Shown here piece after piece: positions 17,698-26,016 of a stretch of DNA of 64,000 nucleotides (positions are counted from its first letter, which is position 1; each line of letters opens with the position of its first letter). The position numbers and the translations under genes were made by a program. This DNA is from Bacteroides oleiciplenus YIT 12058 (GTDB lineage: Bacteria > Bacteroidota > Bacteroidia > Bacteroidales > Bacteroidaceae), in contig NZ_JH992941.1 in assembly GCF_000315485.1 (NCBI RefSeq), positions 434,001-498,000 on the forward strand. Reading direction: 5' to 3'. The notes under the pieces were generated by a model. It saw only the letters and a program-made list of their open reading frames with translations. It did not search any database and was not told the DNA's origin.

Positions 17698-18555
17698 ATG
17701 AGAAACCTAACATACATCGGCATAGCAAGTCTGCTATTATTTCTCTGCGGTTGCAAGGACTCGTCCGTATCAAGCGTACAACCATTGGACGTCATGACCT
17801 TCAATATCCGACTGGATGCACCTTCGGACAGTGCCAACAACTGGAAGTACCGCAAGGATAATGTCTGCCAGATGATTGCATACTATCAGCCGGACTTGTT
17901 GGGTATGCAGGAAGTATGTCACAACCAGATGGAAGACCTTAAACAAGGTCTTCCTCAATATACTGCACTCGGCGTGGGACGTGACGACGGAAAAGAAGCC
18001 GGAGAATATTGTCCGATATTCTTCAATACCGAACGGTTCAAACTGGTGGAATATGGTAACTTTTCCCTTAGCGAACATCCCGAAACCATCGGTGTAAAAG
18101 GCTGGGATGCATCTTATAACCGCATCGCCACCTGGGCTATATTGGAAGAGAAAAGTAATGGTAAGAAACTTGTTTTCTTCAACACCCATCTGGATAATGA
18201 CGGGAAAGTAGCCCGCAATGAAGGTATCCGGTTAATTCTGAATAAAATGAAGGAAATAGCCCCGCATACACCCGCCATTCTTACAGGTGACTTCAATTGT
18301 ATTCCCGGAGAAGAGCCTTTACAAACTCTGGAAGACAATGAAATGAAGAATGCAGCAAAGCTGGCAACTGTGGCCTATGGTCCGTCATGGACTTTCCATG
18401 ATTTCGGCCGACTGCCAATGGAAGAGCGTGTATTGCTGGACTATGTCTTCACAACTAATGAAGCAAATATCGACCGCTACCGTGTCATTAAGGATACGCC
18501 GGACAATGGTTTCTTATCCGACCATTATCCCGTACTCGTTAAACTAACCTTCTAA
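17698..18555 (+). CDS. endonuclease/exonuclease/phosphatase-fold lipoprotein
   Basis: 285-residue lipoprotein (Cys at about 19 in FLCGCKDS) of the EEP superfamily. All hallmark motifs are present: MTFNIRLD (metal/substrate Asn), GMQEV (metal Glu), NTHLD, LTGDFNCIPG (Asp/Asn) and FLSDHYPV (catalytic Asp-His). It should therefore be an active Mg-dependent phosphodiesterase or phosphomonoesterase outside the cytoplasm; the exact substrate is unknown. It is placed tightly between GH3-2 and GH144-2 and is absent from copy 1. This suggests removal of a phosphate-linked group such as phosphoglycerol or phosphoethanolamine from bacterial beta-1,2-glucans; that role is inference. Confidence 0.88.
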   Translation: MRNLTYIGIASLLLFLCGCKDSSVSSVQPLDVMTFNIRLDAPSDSANNWKYRKDNVCQMIAYYQPDLLGMQEVCHNQMEDLKQGLPQYTALGVGRDDGKEAGEYCPIFFNTERFKLVEYGNFSLSEHPETIGVKGWDASYNRIATWAILEEKSNGKKLVFFNTHLDNDGKVARNEGIRLILNKMKEIAPHTPAILTGDFNCIPGEEPLQTLEDNEMKNAAKLATVAYGPSWTFHDFGRLPMEERVLLDYVFTTNEANIDRYRVIKDTPDNGFLSDHYPVLVKLTF

Positions 18556-18566
18556 CAATCATTCCC

Positions 18567-19889
18567 ATGAAAATACGATATAGCTTATTGTTGCTCTCAC
18601 TGTTACTGGGGTTTACGCAATGTAAAAGTCCGAATGTAAAGCCGGATCGTATAAGCAACGAAGCCCTAATGGATACCGTGCAAAGGAGAACGTTCAATTA
18701 TTTCTGGGACGGTGCCGAGCCCAACAGCGGACTGGCACGCGAACGTATCCACATGGATGGTGTCTATCCCGAAAATGACAAGAATGTTATTACCACCGGA
18801 GGCAGCGGTTTCAGTATTATGGCAGTGCTTGCAGGCATCGACCGCGGTTACGTTACCCGTGCCGAGGGGCTCGCTCGCATGGAACGTATCGTTTCATTCC
18901 TCGAAAAAGCCGACCGCTTCTATGGCGCTTATCCGCATTGGTGGTATGGAGATACCGGTAAAGTAAAACCTTTCGGACAAAAAGATAATGGTGGTGATCT
19001 GGTGGAAACTGCTTTTCTGATGCAAGGACTTCTTGCCGTACACCAGTATTATATCAATGGTTCTGCCGGGGAACAAGTTCTTGCCAAGCGTATCGATACC
19101 CTCTGGCGTGATGTAGACTGGAACTTCTACCGCCAGAACGGCCAAAATGTTCTCTACTGGCATTGGAGTCCTGAGTATGGTTGGGAGATGAACTTCCCCG
19201 TACATGGTTACAACGAGTGCCTCATCATGTACATCCTTGCAGCCGCATCCCCCACACATGGGGTTCCTGCTGCCGTCTATCATGAAGGCTGGGCAGAGAA
19301 TGGTGCCATCGTAGAACCACATAAAGTAGAAGACATCGAACTCCACTTGCGCTACCAAGGTTGTAAAGCCGGTCCTCTCTTCTGGGCACATTATTCTTTC
19401 CTTGGACTGAACCCGACGGACTTAAAAGATAAATACTGCACCGATTATTTCAACGAAATGCGTAATCTGACCCTAATCAACCGTGCTTATTGCATTCGCA
19501 ATCCGAAAGGCTGGAAAGGTTTCGGCGCCAATTGCTGGGGCTTGACTGCCAGTTACTCCGTCAAAGGATATGCCGCACACGCTCCGAACGAACAGAGTGA
19601 CTATGGAGTTATCTCTCCCACCGCCGCCCTTTCGTCCATCGTGTATACTCCGGAATACTCACTGGAAGTTATGCGCCATCTTTACGGAATGGGCGATAAG
19701 GTATTCGGCCCATACGGGTTTTACGATGCTTTCAGTGAAACGGACAACTGGTATCCGCAACGCTACCTTGCCATCGACCAAGGCCCCATCGCCGTAATGA
19801 TAGAAAACTATCGCACCGGATTACTGTGGAAGCTCTTCATGAGTCATCCGGACGTACAAGTAGGATTAGAAAAGTTAGGATTCAAGTAA
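18567..19889 (+). CDS. GH144-type beta-1,2-glucanase lipoprotein (PF10091 fold), copy 2
   Basis: 440-residue lipoprotein, with the modified Cys at about residue 19 in GFTQCKS. Colinear with the copy at 6081 and highly similar (shared FNYFWDGAEPNSGLA, YPHWWYGDTGKVKPFGQK, GPYGFYDAFSE) but without the extra loop near residue 170. Predicted surface or periplasmic beta-1,2-glucanase feeding the GH3 enzyme. Begins 11 bp after the EEP gene and ends the copy 2 operon. Family confident; exact product size not predictable. Confidence 0.88.
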   Translation: MKIRYSLLLLSLLLGFTQCKSPNVKPDRISNEALMDTVQRRTFNYFWDGAEPNSGLARERIHMDGVYPENDKNVITTGGSGFSIMAVLAGIDRGYVTRAEGLARMERIVSFLEKADRFYGAYPHWWYGDTGKVKPFGQKDNGGDLVETAFLMQGLLAVHQYYINGSAGEQVLAKRIDTLWRDVDWNFYRQNGQNVLYWHWSPEYGWEMNFPVHGYNECLIMYILAAASPTHGVPAAVYHEGWAENGAIVEPHKVEDIELHLRYQGCKAGPLFWAHYSFLGLNPTDLKDKYCTDYFNEMRNLTLINRAYCIRNPKGWKGFGANCWGLTASYSVKGYAAHAPNEQSDYGVISPTAALSSIVYTPEYSLEVMRHLYGMGDKVFGPYGFYDAFSETDNWYPQRYLAIDQGPIAVMIENYRTGLLWKLFMSHPDVQVGLEKLGFK

Positions 19890-19916
19890 TCTTATGGATG
19901 CTGTTTAGACTTCTTT

Positions 19917-20048
19917 CATTGCCCAATAAGACTTTCCTCATTGCCTGTTCTTAGTTCGTTACACTATAGTTATACGCAAGGATAACTATAGTGCCCCTTG
20001 CGTATAACTATAGTGTAACGCAAGGGATACTATAGTGAAACGAAGAAA
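19917..20048. repeat. 22-bp-period palindromic repeat array A
   Basis: Most of the 362-bp gap after PUL copy 2 is a regular array. The palindrome ACTATAGT occurs at 19963, 19985, 20007 and 20029, exactly 22 bp apart. Midway between them lies ACGCAAGG, alternately in forward (19974, 20018) and reverse (19996) orientation, so half-units are 11 bp. A different word, TCATTGCC, is repeated at 19916 and 19938, also 22 bp apart. No gene is seen here. Confidence 0.8.
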
Positions 20049-20209
20049 AAGTGCCTGATAAACTACATCCCGATAGGCAGGTGGCGAAATAAAACATGCC
20101 TGCAAGAATCATTTCTACATTAGAGAAAAAATAATGCCTTCTTTCTAATGATGTAACACCACGGAAAGTATCTGTAACATCCTCCTGCCCAAGCAAAAGA
20201 AACATCGCC

Positions 20210-20217
20210 TATCTTTG
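20210..20217 (+). promoter_or_regulatory. -7 box upstream of the CE15-like gene
   Basis: TATCTTTG matches TAnnTTTG, 35 bp before the start codon at 20252. No clear -33 element. Its presence indicates transcription separate from the PUL. Confidence 0.5.
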
Positions 20218-20251
20218 CCAATAGAAGTAAACCTCTAAAAGAAATAGAAAC

Positions 20252-21466
20252 ATGAAAAACAGGAAAACACATTTATTGGCATTGATTATTCTGCTGGGTA
20301 TGGGCACTTCTGCATCCGCACAGAAAATTCCCTTCGTTTATAATGTGGAAAACACAGGAATAAAGAATCCGGCTCCCGTGCTGCCGGGTATTGATGAATT
20401 GCCGGTAGTCAAAACACTGACCGATCCTTTCCAATGGTCCGACGGAAGCGGCCGTTCCACCAACTTCAAGGACTGGAGCCGCCGCCGTGCTGAGATAGCC
20501 CGCGAAATAGAACATTATGAAATAGGCGAAAAACCCGTAGTATCCAGAAAAGATATTACTGCCGATATAGTGGATGATACTCTCAGGGTAAATGTAACGG
20601 TGAACGGACAAACACTCATTCTTAAAGCAAAAATCACTTATCCTGAAGGCAAAGGCCCCTTCCCGGCTATCATCGGAATAGGTAGAGGTACAGGCAGCCT
20701 CCCTCCCGCTATCTTCACAAGTCGCAACATAGCGCAAATTGCATTCAACTTCACACAGGTCATGTCGCACACTCAAAAACGCGGCAACGAACCCATCAAC
20801 AAACTGTATCCCGACCGCACGGACATGGGGGCTTATTGTGCTTGGTCATGGGGAGTGAGCCGCATTATCGACGGATTGGAAATTGTAGGGAAAAAGAGTA
20901 AGATAGATACTAAACGACTAGCAATATCCGGTTGTTCCTTTGCCGGAAAAATGGCTCTCTTTGCCGGAGCATTCGACGAACGTATCGCACTCACCATCGC
21001 TCAGGAACCGGGGGGCGGTGGCGCAGCAGCCTGGCGTGTCTCCGAAACTCTGGGTGAAGTGGAAACTTTAGGCAGGACCAGCCATGCCTGGTTTAAGGAG
21101 AGCATGTTCCAATATAAGGAAGAAAATGTATCAAAACTACCGTATGACCATCACGAACTGTGTGCCATGATAGCCCCACGTGCATTACTGGTTCTCGGCA
21201 ATCCGGACTATGTATGGTTGGCAGACGAATCGGGTTACGTCTCCTGCCGCGCCGCCCGCAAGGTATGGGAAACCTTCGGTATCGCCGACCGAATGGGCTT
21301 CTCCATCGTAGGCGGACATGGGCATTGCCAATTACCCACCAACCAATATCCTGAAGTAGAAGCTTTTGTAGATAAATTCCTACTTGGGAAGCAAGATGCG
21401 AATACAGAAGTCACCATCGCACCACTTTACGAAAAAGTTGATTATGAACGCTGGTTATACCACTAA
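20252..21466 (+). CDS. CE15-like (glucuronoyl esterase family) alpha/beta hydrolase
   Basis: 404-residue secreted hydrolase (signal 1-24, ASAQ). The Ser-Glu-His triad of CE15 can be traced: Ser229 in SGCSFAGK (fungal enzymes have GCSRNGK), Glu252 in AQEPGGGG, and His358 in GGHGHCQLP. CE15 enzymes cut the ester between 4-O-methyl-glucuronic acid and lignin alcohols; the altered nucleophile elbow means the substrate here could differ. It stands directly after the beta-1,2-glucan locus with its own promoter, so a link to that pathway is possible but unproven. Confidence 0.8.
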   Translation: MKNRKTHLLALIILLGMGTSASAQKIPFVYNVENTGIKNPAPVLPGIDELPVVKTLTDPFQWSDGSGRSTNFKDWSRRRAEIAREIEHYEIGEKPVVSRKDITADIVDDTLRVNVTVNGQTLILKAKITYPEGKGPFPAIIGIGRGTGSLPPAIFTSRNIAQIAFNFTQVMSHTQKRGNEPINKLYPDRTDMGAYCAWSWGVSRIIDGLEIVGKKSKIDTKRLAISGCSFAGKMALFAGAFDERIALTIAQEPGGGGAAAWRVSETLGEVETLGRTSHAWFKESMFQYKEENVSKLPYDHHELCAMIAPRALLVLGNPDYVWLADESGYVSCRAARKVWETFGIADRMGFSIVGGHGHCQLPTNQYPEVEAFVDKFLLGKQDANTEVTIAPLYEKVDYERWLYH

Positions 21467-21473
21467 AACTCTT

Positions 21474-21509
21474 TATCTTTGGGGGTAACACTTACTAATA
21501 CCCCCAAAT
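21474..21509 (+). promoter_or_regulatory. promoter -7 box overlapping an inverted repeat
   Basis: TATCTTTG (21474-21481) fits the Bacteroides -7 box. Its last three bases begin a perfect inverted repeat, TTTGGGGGTA / TACCCCCAAA, whose second arm ends 3 bp before the start codon at 21512. The leader would be very short and structured, or the repeat could be an operator. Confidence 0.5.
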
Positions 21510-21511
21510 TT

Positions 21512-23389
21512 ATGAAAAGAGTTTTATTGGCCATCTGCGTGATGGCGCTGTCAGTCCTCTCCTACGGACAAGACGGCAAGGAGCGAGCCTTTACTTTCGC
21601 CTGGCTCAGCGATGTACATCTCAATTCTTTCGCCTATGCCGAAGATGACCTGCGGCAATCCATTGAAGACATCAATGCCAATCCTGATGTGGACTTTACC
21701 ATTCTCAGTGGCGATGTAACGGAATTCGGCGATACGAAAGAATTCTATCTGCTGCAGGAGATTCTGAAGAATTTCCGTAAGCCCTATTTCCTGCTTCCCG
21801 GCAACCATGATGTGAATTGGAGCGAGAATGGTTGTACCATGTTCGATAAGATTTTCCGGGCATCCCACTTTTATCATGACTGGCAAGGAGTACGCTTTAT
21901 AGGTTGTGGTGCCGGACCAAGCCTCCGTATGGGACCACCGCACATTCCACGCGAAGAAATCCTGTGGCTTGATTCCATTGTGCGCGCCACTCCTCCTGAA
22001 CAACCTGTCATTTTCATCAACCATTTTCCTATCAATCAGGATTTGAGCAACTGGTATGAGGTAGTGGATATTCTCAAAACCCGCAATATTCAGGCCATAC
22101 TTGGCGGACACCTGCACGTGAACCGTGCTTATGATGCAGAAGGTATTCCCGCCGTCATAGGTCGTTCCTCACTGAGAAGACAGGACCCGATAGGCGGATA
22201 TAATCTCGTCACCCTGCGCGGAGGCAAACTGGAATTCTGCGAACGTATCATCAAGACCGAAACCCAACCGGCTTGGAACACCATCCATCTGGCATCTTTG
22301 GATGAGAAAAAGGATACAGTTTACTATCGCCCGGATTTTGCCATCAATACTGCATATCCTTCGATCAGCGAGGTGTGGAAACTCAAAGATGTAACAGACG
22401 TAGCCTCACAAGCCAGCATTGACGGCAACCTGTACATCTACACCAATACCGCAGGTGTGGTTCACGCGCTCAACGCCACCAATGGAAAAACCTTGTGGAC
22501 CTACACCACCGGAAACAAAATCTTCTCCGCTCCTTTCATCACTCCGAAACTCGTAATCGTCTCTTCTTGTGACGGTTTCATCTATGCGCTGGACAAGAAA
22601 AAAGGTACTGTACGTTGGAAACATAACACCAACTATCCCATTGTGGCCTGTCCTGTTGTTGCCGACGAAACCATCTACATCGGTAGCAGTAACGGCAAGT
22701 TCTACTCACTAAAGCTGGTGGACGGCACCGTGAACTGGACTTGTGATGGCTTGCATGGCTATATAGAGGCACGCCCCGCCATAGACAAGGAACGCGTATA
22801 CATAGGAACCTGGGGAGCCATGTTCTATGCCATCGACCGGAAGACCGGAAAAAAAGTCTGGGAATTCGATACTAAACGGGGCAGATACTTCTCACCGGGT
22901 GCCTGCTGGCCTGTAGTACTGCCTTATACCGAACAAGGCAAGAAAGCCGAACAGGTCATTGTCCTCAGTTCCGATTACTTCATCCGGGCATTTCAACCCG
23001 GAAGCGGAGAAATCCTCTGGGCTTCGGATGAAGCTAAAGGCCGGGAATCTCTCGGTTTTTCTCCCGATGGAAAAACCATGTACGTGAAAGGAATCAAGAA
23101 TAACATCACTGCTGTGGATATTTCGCATGGTGAGTATACCACTCTTTGGAATATACTGATGCCCTACGAGGGTAACTTCATTCCTACCCGCATGGAAACA
23201 ACGGAAAAGCTGGTATTCATTCCAACTGAGTTTGGCGTACTCCATGCTGTGAAGACAAATGGAAGCGGCATCGCGTGGTCTCACAAAGTTTCTCATTCGG
23301 CCATTACCTCCCTGGCAAATGCTGGAAAAGGAAAGATAATCGTTATGACAATGGATGGTACGGTGAGTTGTCTGAAGTATCCGGAATAA
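21512..23389 (+). CDS. metallophosphoesterase fused to a PQQ-type beta-propeller
   Basis: 625 residues. Start at 21512 chosen because it gives a signal peptide (MKRVLLAICVMAL, cut near YGQ); the earlier in-frame start falls on the promoter. Residues about 28-250 are a calcineurin-like metallophosphoesterase with DVHLNSF, SGDVTEFGD, LPGNHDVNW, INHFPI and GGHLHVNR. Residues about 290-620 are PQQ/BamB-like repeats (ALNATNGKTLWTY, ALDKKKGTVRWKH, AIDRKTGKKVWEF). An extracytoplasmic phosphomonoesterase or phosphodiesterase is likely; the substrate is unknown. It is the second phosphoesterase within 6 kb of the glucan locus. Confidence 0.87.
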   Translation: MKRVLLAICVMALSVLSYGQDGKERAFTFAWLSDVHLNSFAYAEDDLRQSIEDINANPDVDFTILSGDVTEFGDTKEFYLLQEILKNFRKPYFLLPGNHDVNWSENGCTMFDKIFRASHFYHDWQGVRFIGCGAGPSLRMGPPHIPREEILWLDSIVRATPPEQPVIFINHFPINQDLSNWYEVVDILKTRNIQAILGGHLHVNRAYDAEGIPAVIGRSSLRRQDPIGGYNLVTLRGGKLEFCERIIKTETQPAWNTIHLASLDEKKDTVYYRPDFAINTAYPSISEVWKLKDVTDVASQASIDGNLYIYTNTAGVVHALNATNGKTLWTYTTGNKIFSAPFITPKLVIVSSCDGFIYALDKKKGTVRWKHNTNYPIVACPVVADETIYIGSSNGKFYSLKLVDGTVNWTCDGLHGYIEARPAIDKERVYIGTWGAMFYAIDRKTGKKVWEFDTKRGRYFSPGACWPVVLPYTEQGKKAEQVIVLSSDYFIRAFQPGSGEILWASDEAKGRESLGFSPDGKTMYVKGIKNNITAVDISHGEYTTLWNILMPYEGNFIPTRMETTEKLVFIPTEFGVLHAVKTNGSGIAWSHKVSHSAITSLANAGKGKIIVMTMDGTVSCLKYPE

Positions 23390-23415
23390 TTAAAAGCCAT
23401 CAGGATATTATAAAC

Positions 23416-23455
23416 AAAAATTCCCCTTTCGCACTTATAGCGAAAGGGGAAATTC
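23416..23455. terminator. bidirectional terminator between convergent genes
   Basis: Perfect 12-bp stem TTCCCCTTTCGC (23421-23432) / GCGAAAGGGGAA (23440-23451), preceded by AAAAA on the plus strand, which gives a U tract for the leftward transcript ending at 23498. Confidence 0.75.
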
Positions 23456-23497
23456 TATATTATCAAGAATTAGTTGATAAGGACACTACTTTTTCAT

Positions 23498-24811
23498 TTA
23501 CTCATAAGCTTTCATTTCAAAATGAATCGGAGTACGACTGGACGGTTGCTGTTGTTCCGGAGTGCGAATCTTCGGTCCCGGAATGAACGGGCTGCGCAAC
23601 ATCACATAACGCATACGCGTTGCCTGATCTGCCGTAAACCGGTCTGCATCAGAAATGGCATAATCCATTACGTTAGTCGAACGGAAAGTCACACCCGGAT
23701 GTTTGCAGTCATTACGCATCACCAGAACCTTATAGTCTGCCTGCGTCATTGTGCCGCTATTTCCCAAATATTTCAGGAGATAGTCATCATACTCTGCCTT
23801 ATTATATGTCGGAGTATCTTCACAGAAGTCACTGTCAATGCACCAGTCTGAACTTCCCGTCTGATCCTCGTCATTTTCCGAGAATGCATGACGTAGTCCT
23901 AAATAATGCCCCAATTCATGTGTCAATGTAGCAACAATATCAGAACTGCTATAATACGCATCATGATCATAAATATAATCATTATTGATACTGACACAAT
24001 GCGGGTAAGGAATATTGGTATAATCAACCTCATATGCCAATACACTCAGACCTTCCAAATGGTCCGGTTGAATCGTGTAAGGGAAAGTAGAAATTCCCAA
24101 TACCCCTTCTTCAGTGAAAGTATAAAGACAGACATTAATATAACGGTCCTGATCCCACATCAAGTCAATATACTTCTGAGGTGTATTGGCTGTATATCCC
24201 ATAAATTCCCTACAGCTAAGCCGGGCATTGGCCCATTGTATACGATGTACGCCAGGTTCCTCCATCTTATTGCCATCAGGGTCTTCAGTAGCCAGTACAA
24301 ACTCCATATTCAAGTCCACGCCACTACTTTTACAAAGTTTATTTACATCAGCAAGTATCGTTTCCAGCCAGCCCGTCTTCACATACTGTTTCGTATTACT
24401 TTTACTGGAATAGATGACATGAAAAACAACAGGTAACTTATAGTGATAATTATCATCAGGCACAACAACTTTCTGACTAACCGTAATAGTTTGAGACGAC
24501 ACACCACCTGCCGCTGCAACGGTTATTCTGGCTGTACGTGCACCTCTATCTGTATTCTCAGCAATGTTCAACTGAACATCGGCAGTTCCTTCACCACCAG
24601 TTTTTAAAGGCACACACCAAGAAGCATCCGAAGTCACTGTCCAGGAAGCGTTCGATGTTATCTTCAAGGTTAATGTAGTAGCCGTGGCATCCAGCTCCGT
24701 AAACGAGGATTGCGAAACTTCCACGTAAGGAGCTTCTTCATCATCATCGCTACAGCCTGCCACGAAAGGTAAGCATAAAGCGAACAGGAAAAGTAATTTG
24801 AGATTTTTCAT
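23498..24811 (-). CDS. BACON-domain lipoprotein zinc metalloprotease (M43-like)
   Basis: 437-residue lipoprotein (Cys20 in PFVAGCSDDD), start taken at the Met beginning the signal peptide. Residues about 30-115 form a BACON-type domain (SNASWTVTSDASWCVP, TARITVAA). The rest is a metzincin-type protease: HELGHYLGLRH at 298-308 supplies the three zinc His and catalytic Glu, and NVMDYA downstream is the Met-turn. This fits MEROPS M43 (cytophagalysin/pappalysin). Probably surface-exposed. Last gene of a leftward cluster, ending in a terminator. The substrate is unknown. Confidence 0.85.
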   Translation of the reverse strand: MKNLKLLFLFALCLPFVAGCSDDDEEAPYVEVSQSSFTELDATATTLTLKITSNASWTVTSDASWCVPLKTGGEGTADVQLNIAENTDRGARTARITVAAAGGVSSQTITVSQKVVVPDDNYHYKLPVVFHVIYSSKSNTKQYVKTGWLETILADVNKLCKSSGVDLNMEFVLATEDPDGNKMEEPGVHRIQWANARLSCREFMGYTANTPQKYIDLMWDQDRYINVCLYTFTEEGVLGISTFPYTIQPDHLEGLSVLAYEVDYTNIPYPHCVSINNDYIYDHDAYYSSSDIVATLTHELGHYLGLRHAFSENDEDQTGSSDWCIDSDFCEDTPTYNKAEYDDYLLKYLGNSGTMTQADYKVLVMRNDCKHPGVTFRSTNVMDYAISDADRFTADQATRMRYVMLRSPFIPGPKIRTPEQQQPSSRTPIHFEMKAYE

Positions 24812-24838
24812 TTTAGTCATATCTGGTGAATTAAGTTT

Positions 24839-25981
24839 TTATTTGTATTCAAAGGCAACACTCCCGTTGATAGGACAATCAATAACATTGTCAACAGTAA
24901 AACGGTTCGCTGAGTTCGGTTTGGAAACAACAATCACAACATGGCATTTACCCAGATTATTGATGCCTGCCTGCGCAATATTAAACTCGCAGAAGAAATC
25001 CGCTTTTTCACCCTTCGTCCATCCGGTGCGTCCACCCAGTAAAACACCGGCTGCGGGGGAAGTAGAATTAGCAGCACGCAAAGCTTTATTATGGATCATC
25101 GGAGATTCCAAAGTGACATCAGTAGAATTAGCCTGTGCATGTTGAATACCATCTTCCAGCAGCCAGGCAGCAATACGGTAATCGGCATCTGCCCCTATTT
25201 TTATTTTAGCCTGCACTTTCACTTTACCGGAAGCTTCTGTTCCGCTTACGGCAGCTGAAATTCCACAAGTGGCAGGCTCTTCCAAAGCCAGCCTCACATT
25301 CGTAGAAATAGTATTGGATATCTGCTGGGGATAATTGGAACCGATAGACATATTCTTATCCATGTTTATCACCATAGCCGGGAAGCTGTTCATTCCCGCA
25401 GCACTGATAATGGCTAGAGAAGCCTCATTAGTCATCGGATCTGTTTCATTAATATTAGTATGTACTGCAACAAACACAGTGCTGGCTGCCCGTTCTGTTT
25501 CGGAGAAGATATTGATACCGGAAATCATATAAGGGCAATAAGCACATCCTGTACTGGTGCCCTGCACAGCCAATACGCGTTGCTTAAATCCTTCAAAAGT
25601 GCTCGCACTCGGATCAGATGGCAAAGAAGGTATGCCACTTACAGCCTGTATTGTGATCTTATCAGAAATCTCGCCGTTATAGCTGGCAAAAAATTGAAAG
25701 CTCCCTTCCGTAGCGGAAGAAAAGGAAGTATTGCCATAAACAGCCGAAGCTTTATAAATAATAGCTTTGTCTGTAACATCGGAGTTGCCCTTCATTACAG
25801 TAAAGGCGGCCGCATCCTGCCCATTTGCTTCAATCACAGTGACCGAAGTACGCAGTACCAAAATACCGGTTTCGTTACCTCCACCGTTCTCCGGTTCATC
25901 ATTGGAATTTCCACTACAAGCGGAAAAGACAACTATTATAATAGTAGCTGCCAAATATAAGTATTTACTTAAATGTATCAT
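24839..25981 (-). CDS. Omp28-related outer membrane lipoprotein
   Basis: 380 residues; start at 25981 chosen because it opens a lipoprotein signal ending VFSACSG and removes overlap with the upstream gene. The Omp28 region begins near residue 120 with TFEGFKQRVLAVQGTSTGCAYCPYM-like residues, containing a Cys-x-x-Cys of thioredoxin-like form, followed by a region with FPAMVINMDKN. The N-terminal part resembles an Ig-like domain. Omp28 proteins are surface proteins of uncertain role. It lies 27 bp before the protease gene and 35 bp after the DUF6029 gene. Confidence 0.75.
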   Translation of the reverse strand: MIHLSKYLYLAATIIIVVFSACSGNSNDEPENGGGNETGILVLRTSVTVIEANGQDAAAFTVMKGNSDVTDKAIIYKASAVYGNTSFSSATEGSFQFFASYNGEISDKITIQAVSGIPSLPSDPSASTFEGFKQRVLAVQGTSTGCAYCPYMISGINIFSETERAASTVFVAVHTNINETDPMTNEASLAIISAAGMNSFPAMVINMDKNMSIGSNYPQQISNTISTNVRLALEEPATCGISAAVSGTEASGKVKVQAKIKIGADADYRIAAWLLEDGIQHAQANSTDVTLESPMIHNKALRAANSTSPAAGVLLGGRTGWTKGEKADFFCEFNIAQAGINNLGKCHVVIVVSKPNSANRFTVDNVIDCPINGSVAFEYK

Positions 25982-26016
25982 TTGTTCTATAATTCTTTTA
26001 GTATTACATATTGTTA

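Noticed and set aside
19917..20048. CRISPR array
   Set aside because: Repeats are 8-bp palindromes with 14-bp related spacers that share words; no cas genes in the window and the unit is far too short. Arrays B and C are rejected as CRISPR for the same reasons.
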